This document shows, one piece after another, positions 44,259-52,215 of a stretch of 64,000 bases of DNA. This DNA comes from a virus. The DNA lies in the IMG/VR virus record IMGVR_UViG_3300042385_001265, positions 62,001 to 126,000 of that record; one strand, written 5' to 3'. The notes under the pieces were generated by a model. The model was not told the origin of the DNA. It did no database searches and worked only from the letters and a program-made list of their open reading frames with translations. Each line of letters starts with the position of its first letter. Within the stretch, counting starts at the first letter, position 1. Made by a program: the position numbers and the translations under genes.

Positions 44259-45899
44259 ATGGCAAATTTCGATTTATCTAAGTTAATGGAAGGAAAGAAC
44301 CCACAATCGGTTATGTTGAACGAAACTCGTCAACTTAAATCAAAATGGGAAAAAACTGGACTTCTTGAAGGCTTAAAGACAAAAGACCAAAGTGCAATGG
44401 CTGTACTTTTGGAAAACCAAGCAAAACAATTGCTTGATGAAGCAACACAAACTGGTGTTGGTGCAAACTCTGAAGAGTGGAGCGGTGTAGCTTTACCTTT
44501 AGTAAGAAGAATCTTCGGTGAGATTGCTTCTAAAGAATTCGTTAGTGTACAACCTATGAACTTACCTTCTGGACTTGTATTCTATTTGGATTTCAAATAT
44601 GGTACTGCTCAAGGTGGTAACCCAACTTTCTCTGGAAAATCACTTTTTGGTGGTAACGGACAAGATTCTGCTGCTGGTGCTGGTTTCGGTACTACTGCAG
44701 TAGCTGAAAATGGTTTATATGGTGAAGGTAGATTCGGATACACAGTAAATGATGTAACTGCATCTTTCGCTCACTCTGCAATCACTTATACTTCAGCATC
44801 TTGGGCTGATGTAGGATTTACATCTGAACTTTCTGCTTCTGTAGCAGCTGGACAAGTGCATAAAGCAACTTTCACAGCTCCAACAACAGCTGATTTAGAT
44901 GGTGTACGTTCATTTAACGTAGCAAGTGGTTCACTTACTAACTTAAATCAATTCCACAAAGTATCTGGAGCTAACTTAGTAATGTTCGTATCAGCATCTG
45001 CTGGTTTACAAACTGCTAAAACTGCTGCACAAACTGTAGTATTAACTTACTCAGTTGTACCAAATGATTACTCTAGAGGTGATTTTGAAGATGGTAAAAA
45101 CTCTGGTAAAAGAGCAGATACTGAAGGAACAATCGGAACTGATATCGATATTCCTGAGGTTGACTTAGAATTGAAATCAGAGGCTATCGTTGCTAAGACT
45201 CGTAAGTTGAAAGCAGTATGGACTCCTGAATTGGCGCAAGATTTGAACGCTTACCACTCAATTGACGCTGAAGCGGAATTAACTTCTATGTTATCTGATT
45301 ATATCTCTTTAGAGATTGACTTAGAAATCTTAGATATGTTAAAATCAAACGCTTTAACTACTGAGTATTGGTCAGCAACTATTGGTGAAGAATACAATGC
45401 AGCATCAGGCGTATGGTCTGGAGCAGCAACTGGAATGGCTTACCAAAAGAATACTTGGTTCCAAACTTTAGGTACTAAATTAAACAAAGTATCTAACAAA
45501 ATTCACCAATTGACATTAAGAGGTGGAGCTAACTTCGTTGTTGCTTCTCCTGATGTATGTACTATCTTAGAATCGATTCCTGCATTTACAGTGAACGCTG
45601 ATAAGGATTCTGCATCTTTCGCAGCTGGTGTAACGCAAGTTGGTGCTATCGCTAATAGATACACTGTTTACAAAAACCCTTACATGACTTCAAACGAAAT
45701 CTTGTTAGGATTCAGAGGTTCAAACTTCTTGGAAACTGGAGCTGTTTACGCACCATACGTTCCATTAATTATGACTCCTTTGGTGTATGACCCAACAAAC
45801 TTTACTCCTCGTAGAGGTGTAATGACAAGATACGCTAAGAAAATGGTTCGTCCTGAGTACTACGGTCGTATTTTTGTTAAAGATTTAGCTTCTATTTAA
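44259..45899 (+). CDS. gp23: Major capsid protein (T4 gp23-like)
   Basis: 546 residues. Features of the gp23 family: an N-terminal propeptide ending at LLDE61|A62 (T4 cuts at E65|A66), WSGVALPLVRRIFGEI, NLPSGLVFYLDFKYG, and ETGAVYAPYVPLIMTPLVYD near the C-terminus. Builds the head shell after cleavage. Strong terminator follows. The downstream copy of a vertex paralogue (gp24) was not seen. Confidence 0.95.
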   Translation: MANFDLSKLMEGKNPQSVMLNETRQLKSKWEKTGLLEGLKTKDQSAMAVLLENQAKQLLDEATQTGVGANSEEWSGVALPLVRRIFGEIASKEFVSVQPMNLPSGLVFYLDFKYGTAQGGNPTFSGKSLFGGNGQDSAAGAGFGTTAVAENGLYGEGRFGYTVNDVTASFAHSAITYTSASWADVGFTSELSASVAAGQVHKATFTAPTTADLDGVRSFNVASGSLTNLNQFHKVSGANLVMFVSASAGLQTAKTAAQTVVLTYSVVPNDYSRGDFEDGKNSGKRADTEGTIGTDIDIPEVDLELKSEAIVAKTRKLKAVWTPELAQDLNAYHSIDAEAELTSMLSDYISLEIDLEILDMLKSNALTTEYWSATIGEEYNAASGVWSGAATGMAYQKNTWFQTLGTKLNKVSNKIHQLTLRGGANFVVASPDVCTILESIPAFTVNADKDSASFAAGVTQVGAIANRYTVYKNPYMTSNEILLGFRGSNFLETGAVYAPYVPLIMTPLVYDPTNFTPRRGVMTRYAKKMVRPEYYGRIFVKDLASI

Positions 45900-45922
45900 T
45901 AGAAACTTAATTTTATAGAATT

Positions 45923-45951
45923 AGAGGGATAGGAAACTATCCCTCTTTTTT
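45923..45951 (+). terminator. Rho-independent terminator after capsid gene
   Basis: AGAGGGATAG / CTATCCCTCT perfect ten-base stem, GAAA loop, T run. Nearly identical to the terminator at 47405. Confidence 0.93.
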
Positions 45952-45974
45952 ATGCGGTTTTGTTAAAACTCTTA

Positions 45975-45982
45975 TACTTATA
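45975..45982 (+). promoter_or_regulatory. Late-promoter-like element TACTTATA
   Basis: Exact TACTTATA between the capsid terminator and the ATG at 45998. Confidence 0.5.
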
Positions 45983-45997
45983 ATAAAGTAGAATTTT

Positions 45998-46201
45998 ATG
46001 GCTTTACCCTGCCCCGCATGTAAACAACCACTTGGTTTAACTTTACAATTTATTATAAAGCATCCAGTGATGGCATGCCCACATTGTGAAGTTATAATGG
46101 ATTTTACTGTAAATGAAGAAATTAAAAAAAGTTTTACGGAAGCAATTTCGGAAATAGATAAAATAAAAAAGAAATATAAGGGTATGGTTAAATTTTCATA
46201 A
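45998..46201 (+). CDS. Small zinc-ribbon protein
   Basis: 67 residues. Two CxxC pairs (CPAC near residue 5, CPHC near residue 27) form a compact zinc ribbon, followed by a charged helix. Own late-type element. Could bind nucleic acid or a protein partner; function unknown. Confidence 0.65.
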   Translation: MALPCPACKQPLGLTLQFIIKHPVMACPHCEVIMDFTVNEEIKKSFTEAISEIDKIKKKYKGMVKFS

Positions 46202-46228
46202 AGCTATTTGCTTTCAAAAAATACTACA

Positions 46229-46236
46229 TACTTATA
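46229..46236 (+). promoter_or_regulatory. Late-promoter-like element TACTTATA
   Basis: Exact TACTTATA, 45 bases before the ATG at 46282. Confidence 0.45.
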
Positions 46237-46281
46237 AACAACTTTGGTTACGTTAAACTAATATAAAAAAAAATAAATTTT

Positions 46282-46884
46282 ATGGCATCAATCGCAGACC
46301 AGTTCGCAGGTCTTCCAATAGAAGAACTAATTGTTTCTCCTATTATTGGAATGGCTAAAGGGCAAGCAAAATTAAATGAAGTAACTTGGAAGTACATTTC
46401 TGAAGTTGCTTTCGTAAAAGATGAAAAGACAGGTAAAACATCTGCTCGTTCATTAGACGTAGAAATGAATCGTGTTGTTACTAACGCAGATACAGGTGAA
46501 CAAGAAATACAAAAATTGTATAGTAAAGTTCCAATGTTACCATTAGTACCACTACCATCATTGGCTATTACATCAGCGGACATCGAATTCGCTATGGAAG
46601 TTAAAACATCTGAAGCATCGAAGGATACATCAGCTAGTGAAAACAGCTATGAAATGTCTGCAGGTGGAAAATGGTGGGGAATGAGCTTTAACGCTAAAGT
46701 AGCAGGTAAAGTTTCAACCAACAAAGAAAACACTCGTTCAACTGATAACTCAGCAAAATACAATGTAAAAGTACATGCTGAGCAATTACCAGCAACTGAA
46801 GGTATGTTGAAATTATCTGATTACCTAACTCAAATGTTAGAGCCATCGTTAATTCCATTCGGAGAAGGTACTGCAGCTAAGTAA
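46282..46884 (+). CDS. DUF2589 family protein
   Basis: 200 residues matching the DUF2589 pattern: an N-terminal helix with PIEELIVSPIIGMAKGQAKL, then VPMLPLVPLPSLAITSADIE, then beta sequence ending in a conserved QLPATEGMLKLSDYL. The family is frequent in Bacteroidota and of unknown function. The next gene looks like its usual partner. Late-type element and neighbouring capsid genes suggest a virion or assembly role, unusual for this family. Confidence 0.8.
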   Translation: MASIADQFAGLPIEELIVSPIIGMAKGQAKLNEVTWKYISEVAFVKDEKTGKTSARSLDVEMNRVVTNADTGEQEIQKLYSKVPMLPLVPLPSLAITSADIEFAMEVKTSEASKDTSASENSYEMSAGGKWWGMSFNAKVAGKVSTNKENTRSTDNSAKYNVKVHAEQLPATEGMLKLSDYLTQMLEPSLIPFGEGTAAK

Positions 46885-46910
46885 TAATTAAACAATAAAG
46901 GTTATATATT

Positions 46911-47387
46911 ATGGCAAGATTAAATGTAGAGGAACTAGTTGGCGGTCTGTTAGAGGCCGCCATGGTTTCTCAAGGTATAAGTGAAAGACAGCATATTAAT
47001 GCTCTCCGAAACTATTTCAATGAAGATGGTACACCCAAAACTACTTCCTTTAATATAGGTGGTAGGGATATGATTGTTCCTCTTTATATTTTAGCAGACC
47101 ACTCATCTATTGGGTTGGAAGAATTAGATATTGAGTTCTCTTGTAGACTTATATTTGGTGATGAAGAAAAGGAAGTTTCCAATCTTAAAAAATCTCTATT
47201 GGGGTTATTTAAGAAAAAGGGATACGAACACAATATCAAAGGTATTGAGGTTGATTCCGGTTACAATCCAAGTGAAGCTGGTATGGCTAAGATTAAAGTA
47301 AAATTTAAGGCAGATGAAAAGCCGGAAGCGGTTAGTCGATTAATTGATGAATATATTAAAAATTTGGAAGACCCGAATCAAAAATAA
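46911..47387 (+). CDS. DUF2589-associated partner protein
   Basis: 158 residues. Helical start (EELVGGLLEAAMVSQGISER), a beta core with IVPLYILADHSSIGLEELDI and a closing KVKFKADEKPEAVSRLIDEY that matches the end of DUF2589-operon partners. 26 bases after the previous gene. Function unknown; terminated at 47405. Confidence 0.7.
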   Translation: MARLNVEELVGGLLEAAMVSQGISERQHINALRNYFNEDGTPKTTSFNIGGRDMIVPLYILADHSSIGLEELDIEFSCRLIFGDEEKEVSNLKKSLLGLFKKKGYEHNIKGIEVDSGYNPSEAGMAKIKVKFKADEKPEAVSRLIDEYIKNLEDPNQK

Positions 47388-47404
47388 AATTTTATTATAA
47401 AATC

Positions 47405-47435
47405 AGAGGGATAGGGAACTATTCCTCTTTTTTTA
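47405..47435 (+). terminator. Rho-independent terminator
   Basis: AGAGGGATAG / CTATTCCTCT stem, GGAA loop, T run; a near copy of the one after the capsid gene, including following TATGC. Confidence 0.9.
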
Positions 47436-47465
47436 TGCTTTTTTTTCCATTACTAAATTTTACAA

Positions 47466-47473
47466 TATTTATA
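47466..47473 (+). promoter_or_regulatory. Late-promoter-like element TATTTATA
   Basis: Exact TATTTATA, 20 bases before the ATG at 47494, after the preceding terminator. Confidence 0.55.
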
Positions 47474-47493
47474 AGTATTAAACATCAATTATA

Positions 47494-47877
47494 ATGGCAG
47501 CAGGAAGATACTCATTTGTAATAGAGCAAGGAGCAACAACTAATTTTCAAATTGATTGGACCGATGAAAGTGGTTCGGCAATTGATTTGAGTGGTTATCA
47601 TGCGAGAATGCAAATACGTCCGCACGTAGAGTCAACAACAACATTGTTATCACTATCATCATCACTTTCGGATAGTTGTGGAACGGGTATTAATCTAAGT
47701 GGTTCAAATGGTATAACACCAATACAAAGTGGTTCAATAGGTATCTATATATCAGCATATTCATCATCTTTATTAGATTTTGGTGAAGCAGTTTATGATT
47801 TAGAAGTGGTTAAAGGGTGTGAAGTTACGAGATTATTGGAAGGTAAAGTTAAATTATCTAAAAACGTAACGAGATAA
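47494..47877 (+). CDS. Baseplate-upper-protein-like Ig domain protein
   Basis: 127 residues. SFVIEQGATTNFQIDWTD and IDLSGYHARMQIRPHVES match the BppU/receptor-binding N-domain pattern found in phage baseplate proteins. One beta-sandwich domain. The next gene starts two bases after its stop. Probably connects a fibre to the baseplate. Confidence 0.7.
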   Translation: MAAGRYSFVIEQGATTNFQIDWTDESGSAIDLSGYHARMQIRPHVESTTTLLSLSSSLSDSCGTGINLSGSNGITPIQSGSIGIYISAYSSSLLDFGEAVYDLEVVKGCEVTRLLEGKVKLSKNVTR

Positions 47878-47878
47878 A

Positions 47879-48643
47879 ATGGCAATAAAAGTAACACAAA
47901 ATTTAACAAAAGTAACTATATCATCGGTTGGTGTTCAAGGACCAAAAGGAGATTCTGCACAAGATAGTGATTTATCTTTCTTAGTAACAACATCTTCTTT
48001 TAATGATTATACAGCATCACAAGCCACATTAAATAATAAATTTGCAATCACAGGTTCGAATACCTTTAGAGGTGAGCAAGTTATAAGTGGCTCAATCCTA
48101 ATTAGTGGTTCATTAGTACCGGCAACTGGACAAGGAACATTCACATCTTCATTTAGTTTAGGTTCACCATCAAATGCTTGGAAAGACCTTTATATATCAC
48201 AAGGTTCAATTATTTTCGTAGATGCGGTAACGCAAGAAACTTCATCATTTTCAATTGAGAATAATGCTGGTGGACAAAAGACTGTAAAATATACGGCAGC
48301 ACTAACAGCATCGGCTTATTTAGGAGATGGTAGACAACTAACAAATTTATCAGCAAATACAAATTGGAATAACACATACGATTCATATTTAATAAGAAAA
48401 ACAGAACAATTAACTTTTTCGGGAGATTATATTTTAGAAAACGGATTTTTATTAATTGAAGGTGGTGATGAAGAAGTAGAATACTCCGCAAACAAATCAT
48501 TCAAAAAAGAAGGAACACTATTTATAGGTGGAAATCTATTACTTAAAGATAGTGTTATTGAAAATAATGGTAAGATAAGTGTGGGTGGAGAAGTTATATT
48601 AATAGGTAATTCATCAATAGACGGAACAGGAACAATAATATAA
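47879..48643 (+). CDS. Tail fibre with short collagen-like and solenoid segments
   Basis: 254 residues. A brief collagen-like GVQGPKGDS near residue 20, shaft repeats (ISGSILISGSL), FSLGSPSNAWKDLYISQGS as in other fibre shafts here, and a C-terminal beta-solenoid (NNGKISVGGEVILIGNSSID). Five bases separate it from the next gene. Likely a fibre shaft that trimerises. Confidence 0.7.
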   Translation: MAIKVTQNLTKVTISSVGVQGPKGDSAQDSDLSFLVTTSSFNDYTASQATLNNKFAITGSNTFRGEQVISGSILISGSLVPATGQGTFTSSFSLGSPSNAWKDLYISQGSIIFVDAVTQETSSFSIENNAGGQKTVKYTAALTASAYLGDGRQLTNLSANTNWNNTYDSYLIRKTEQLTFSGDYILENGFLLIEGGDEEVEYSANKSFKKEGTLFIGGNLLLKDSVIENNGKISVGGEVILIGNSSIDGTGTII

Positions 48644-48647
48644 AAAT

Positions 48648-51308
48648 ATGCAATACATTCAATTACAAGGGCAAGTAGCCGCAGATTTAGATACTCCATT
48701 AGAAGGTGGGTATAATTTGTTTATAGATACAACAAATGGCTCTATCAAAGCAAAAGATAGTGAAGGTAATCTAACCGGTGGTGGAGCTGGTGGTGGATTA
48801 GTAGAAACCACTTATAATGGATTAACCGCTTCATTAGCGACTGATTCATTAACACCTGGTACTTACTATAAGATTACCGATTTTAGGACTTGTTATGACC
48901 AACCGGATTATGATGTTTATGGTAACTCAATTCAAGTTGGTAATTATAGAACAGGTAGTATTTCACCTATAATTGTATTCGCATTAGACTCCGGTTCTTT
49001 GGCATCAGATGCATATCAACCCGAATATCCAAATGATAATATTAAATACGATATTACATTTAATCAAACCGAAGTAACTGATAGTCCTGCATTTGGTAGA
49101 ATTATATATAGAAAAGATAATCAAGGAAACGAAATGGATTACGATTTCAGAGAAGTTCTTTTCAAAAGATATGATGCATATTATTCTGAAGATGTTTATG
49201 ATGGAACTATTTCTGTTGAAGAATCTGGTAGTTTTGCTTTTATCACCGGTAGTGGAACATTTTTTGAAAATTTCACAACTGGAAGTGTTGTTGGTGTTTT
49301 GAATATCAATAATGACCCTCTTGTATTTTACTATGAAATCGTATCAATTGAAGATGATTATCGTATGGTTGTTACTGGAAGTAGATATAACTCTCCTAGT
49401 GATACTCGTTTGTTAGATGCAAATCTATTAGAAGGAGTGTCTTGGAAACAAAATAACATCCTATCTAATTCAGCTTCAATAGAAATACCAACCTTTGAGT
49501 ATATAGGAGACTGTTTTAATAACACATCTACAAATACGGCTGCATTTACGGTATGGGATGAAAATACTTTCCTATTACCAAACAATGTATTCAAAGGTGA
49601 AAACACTTATAGAGATAATTCATTCTCACAAGTTTTTAGAAATAACACATTTAATGATGCTAGTTCTAACTCTAATATAGTTATGGATAGATTTTATAAT
49701 AATATTATTAATAACGATTTTGATAATAACATAATCAAAGATAGTTTTTACAATAATATAATTGTTTGTGATTTTAGATACAACACAGTTAGTGGTGAGT
49801 TCCACAATAATCATTTTGGAGATGAGGATGAGGATGATTTTGATTACAATATCATTAATGGTGAGTTCTATAATAACTTCTACACATCAGATGATGATTT
49901 TTATTATAACATAATCAACGGAGGTTTTGACCACAACATCATACTTGATGAATTTAGTAAAAATACTCTTAATGGGTTTTATAATAATGTGTTAGGTGGT
50001 GAATTTGGTGATAATAGAATAGGTGAAAGTTTTTACGGAAATAAGACCTACAATGAATTTAGAGAAAATACAATAGCGGATGAGGTTTATAATAATAACT
50101 TCTTTTCATCATTCTTAGGTAATACAATAATAGGACATGAAGTTTATAATAATAACTTTTACAGTTGGACCGAAGATAATCAAATAGGTTCTAGTTTTCG
50201 AAATAACGATATAGGAGAGTCTGATGATTATGGTGATACGAATTTTTCCCGAAACAAAATCGGTAATGATTTTTATGATAATATTGTTAGCCAATCTTTT
50301 GAGGATAATGTAATCGGTAGTGGTTTTTACGATAATACTATTAATAATGAATTTTTACACAATAATATTGAAAGTGATTTTGAATCGAATACAATAGTAA
50401 ATAATGGTGAACTAGAATCGTTTGAGTACAATCAAATAGGTAATGAGATGAAAGGAAATTTAATTTCAGGTAGTTTTATCTCAAATAAAATTGGTTATGC
50501 ATTTGTAGGAAATGAAATTGGAGATGGGTTTAATAGTAATACTATTGGTAATATTTTTACCGGAAACGATATAGGAGAAGGCTGTATCAGTAACATATTT
50601 GGTGATTATACTATTGAAAATAATATTGGTAATGGGTTCGTGGAGAATTTTATATTAAATAATTTTATTGATAACACCATTGCTAATGATTTCAAAAGTA
50701 ATAAAATTGGAAATGATTTTACTGATAATATGATTGGTGATGGTTTTGGATTTGGTGGCAGTTCGTATAGAGGTAATGTAATTGGAAATAGTTTTACTGA
50801 CAATATAATCGGAGAATACTTCTACGATAACAATATTGGAGATAGATTTACATACAATAGAATAGGTAATGACTTCCAATATAATAGAATAGAAACGGAA
50901 TTGGATGATTATGATTTTACCACATATTTAGGGGTAATCAATACCATATCATCTTCGATAACCGATGGAACTGATGGAGTTTATTCAGATTTAACTGGTT
51001 CAACTGCAGGGTTTGGTTCGGGTTCGGTATTTGAAGTAACTGTTGCATCAAGTATTGTTAGTAATATTGCAATTACAAATAGTGGAAATCTATACGAAGT
51101 GGATGATACTATAACAATAGCATCTGGTTCATTTGGTGGAACTACTGATTTAGTATTAACAGTTACTGAATTACACCCAGCCCCAATGGTTTATGGAAAT
51201 TATAACAAAACTATTCAAAGAAGATTTGATGGAACGATTGTATTAACTGCGTTAGATGATAGTAATCAATTCTATATAACTCAAGCCATCACCGAAGCAA
51301 TAGACTAA
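48648..51308 (+). CDS. Fibre protein with nonapeptide-repeat solenoid
   Basis: 886 residues. A structured N-terminus with short collagen-free linker (GGAGGGL) and beta domains is followed by about 45 tandem units of nine residues between about residues 330 and 745, consensus (F/Y)-x-x-N-x-I-(G/N)-x-(D/S/E), for example FYNNIINND and FTDNIIGEY. Regular F and I spacing predicts a beta-solenoid. The C-terminus is a small beta domain. Asn/Asp-rich surface could bind glycan or calcium. Possible target of the heptosyltransferase is speculative. Confidence 0.75.
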   Translation: MQYIQLQGQVAADLDTPLEGGYNLFIDTTNGSIKAKDSEGNLTGGGAGGGLVETTYNGLTASLATDSLTPGTYYKITDFRTCYDQPDYDVYGNSIQVGNYRTGSISPIIVFALDSGSLASDAYQPEYPNDNIKYDITFNQTEVTDSPAFGRIIYRKDNQGNEMDYDFREVLFKRYDAYYSEDVYDGTISVEESGSFAFITGSGTFFENFTTGSVVGVLNINNDPLVFYYEIVSIEDDYRMVVTGSRYNSPSDTRLLDANLLEGVSWKQNNILSNSASIEIPTFEYIGDCFNNTSTNTAAFTVWDENTFLLPNNVFKGENTYRDNSFSQVFRNNTFNDASSNSNIVMDRFYNNIINNDFDNNIIKDSFYNNIIVCDFRYNTVSGEFHNNHFGDEDEDDFDYNIINGEFYNNFYTSDDDFYYNIINGGFDHNIILDEFSKNTLNGFYNNVLGGEFGDNRIGESFYGNKTYNEFRENTIADEVYNNNFFSSFLGNTIIGHEVYNNNFYSWTEDNQIGSSFRNNDIGESDDYGDTNFSRNKIGNDFYDNIVSQSFEDNVIGSGFYDNTINNEFLHNNIESDFESNTIVNNGELESFEYNQIGNEMKGNLISGSFISNKIGYAFVGNEIGDGFNSNTIGNIFTGNDIGEGCISNIFGDYTIENNIGNGFVENFILNNFIDNTIANDFKSNKIGNDFTDNMIGDGFGFGGSSYRGNVIGNSFTDNIIGEYFYDNNIGDRFTYNRIGNDFQYNRIETELDDYDFTTYLGVINTISSSITDGTDGVYSDLTGSTAGFGSGSVFEVTVASSIVSNIAITNSGNLYEVDDTITIASGSFGGTTDLVLTVTELHPAPMVYGNYNKTIQRRFDGTIVLTALDDSNQFYITQAITEAID

Positions 51309-51323
51309 TAAAACGAAAGAAAT

Positions 51324-51584
51324 ATGAGAATATGTATATTATGCGAAGAATCAAAAGTTCAGCAAGCAAGAGAAAAAATGAAAAATGATAATATCTTAAA
51401 AATAGATTTATCACCAAGCGGAGAATTACCTGCAACTCACAAATTGTGTGTAATGGCAGTTACCGAAGAAAAAGCTAATCAGATGATGAGTTCTGCTGAA
51501 TTAACTATAATAGAGGCAATGAACCCAAAAGAGTTTTTAGCAAAGTATGGTTTGAAAAAAATTGGAAAAAGTTTTGGATTTTAG
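51324..51584 (+). CDS. Small hypothetical protein
   Basis: 86 residues. MRICILCEESKVQQAREKMK; alpha/beta fold likely, with LPATHKLCVMAVTEEKANQM. Overlaps the oxygenase by 23 bases. Two cysteines at the start (CILC) could bind metal. Function unknown. Confidence 0.6.
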   Translation: MRICILCEESKVQQAREKMKNDNILKIDLSPSGELPATHKLCVMAVTEEKANQMMSSAELTIIEAMNPKEFLAKYGLKKIGKSFGF

Positions 51585-52215
51585 TAATTATAAAATAAAA
51601 AGGGGATTTATTACACCTACCGAGTCTAAACAAATAATAAATTGGATAGACTCGATTGACCATAGTGGTAATGGTGCTAATCATCATCTTTCGGAATTAT
51701 CAAAAGAACTAAAAGGTAAATCCTATATGTTCGATATTTCGGATACACCTTTTACAAATTATATTACAAAGTTCCAATCCGTATCAGATGTTTCAAAAGA
51801 GAAACTACCTGATTTTATTCATAGTATCATTGATAGGATTGCAAAAGAATTCCATTTTCCTAAAAATCATATCTTCTTACAAGCGGTAGATATGAATAGT
51901 GGTGGGAAGATAAATCCTCACTATGATGCGGCAGTTGAAGGATATGTTAATTATAAATGTAACATAAGTGTTTTATCAGAGGATTACGAATTGTTTTTAG
52001 ATAAAGATGTTATAACTATAAATGAAGGTGATTTATACGGATTTGAAGCATCGTTATACAAACATTGGACAAACGAATTCAAATCAAGAAGAGTTTTCCT
52101 AAGTTTTGGTTTTTTATTACCATACGATGTGGTAGGCAGAACCGAAACAGATGTAAGAGTTCGTTTGAGTAAAAGAATAGAAAGATATTTCCAAAAAACA
52201 ATAGAAAATGTTTGA
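51562..52215 (+). CDS. 2-oxoglutarate/Fe(II) dioxygenase
   Basis: 217 residues if TTG at 51562 is used; no ATG occurs before about 51730, and a TTG at 51574 is an alternative. H120-x-D122 (NPHYDAAV), H168 (YKHWTNE) and R176/R177 (SRRVFLSFGF) match the double-stranded beta-helix of prolyl-hydroxylase-type oxygenases. It sits among fibre genes, overlapping genes at both ends. Possible substrates are fibre residues in the collagen-like tracts, DNA or host protein; not decidable from sequence. Confidence 0.8.
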   Translation: MEKVLDFSNYKIKRGFITPTESKQIINWIDSIDHSGNGANHHLSELSKELKGKSYMFDISDTPFTNYITKFQSVSDVSKEKLPDFIHSIIDRIAKEFHFPKNHIFLQAVDMNSGGKINPHYDAAVEGYVNYKCNISVLSEDYELFLDKDVITINEGDLYGFEASLYKHWTNEFKSRRVFLSFGFLLPYDVVGRTETDVRVRLSKRIERYFQKTIENV

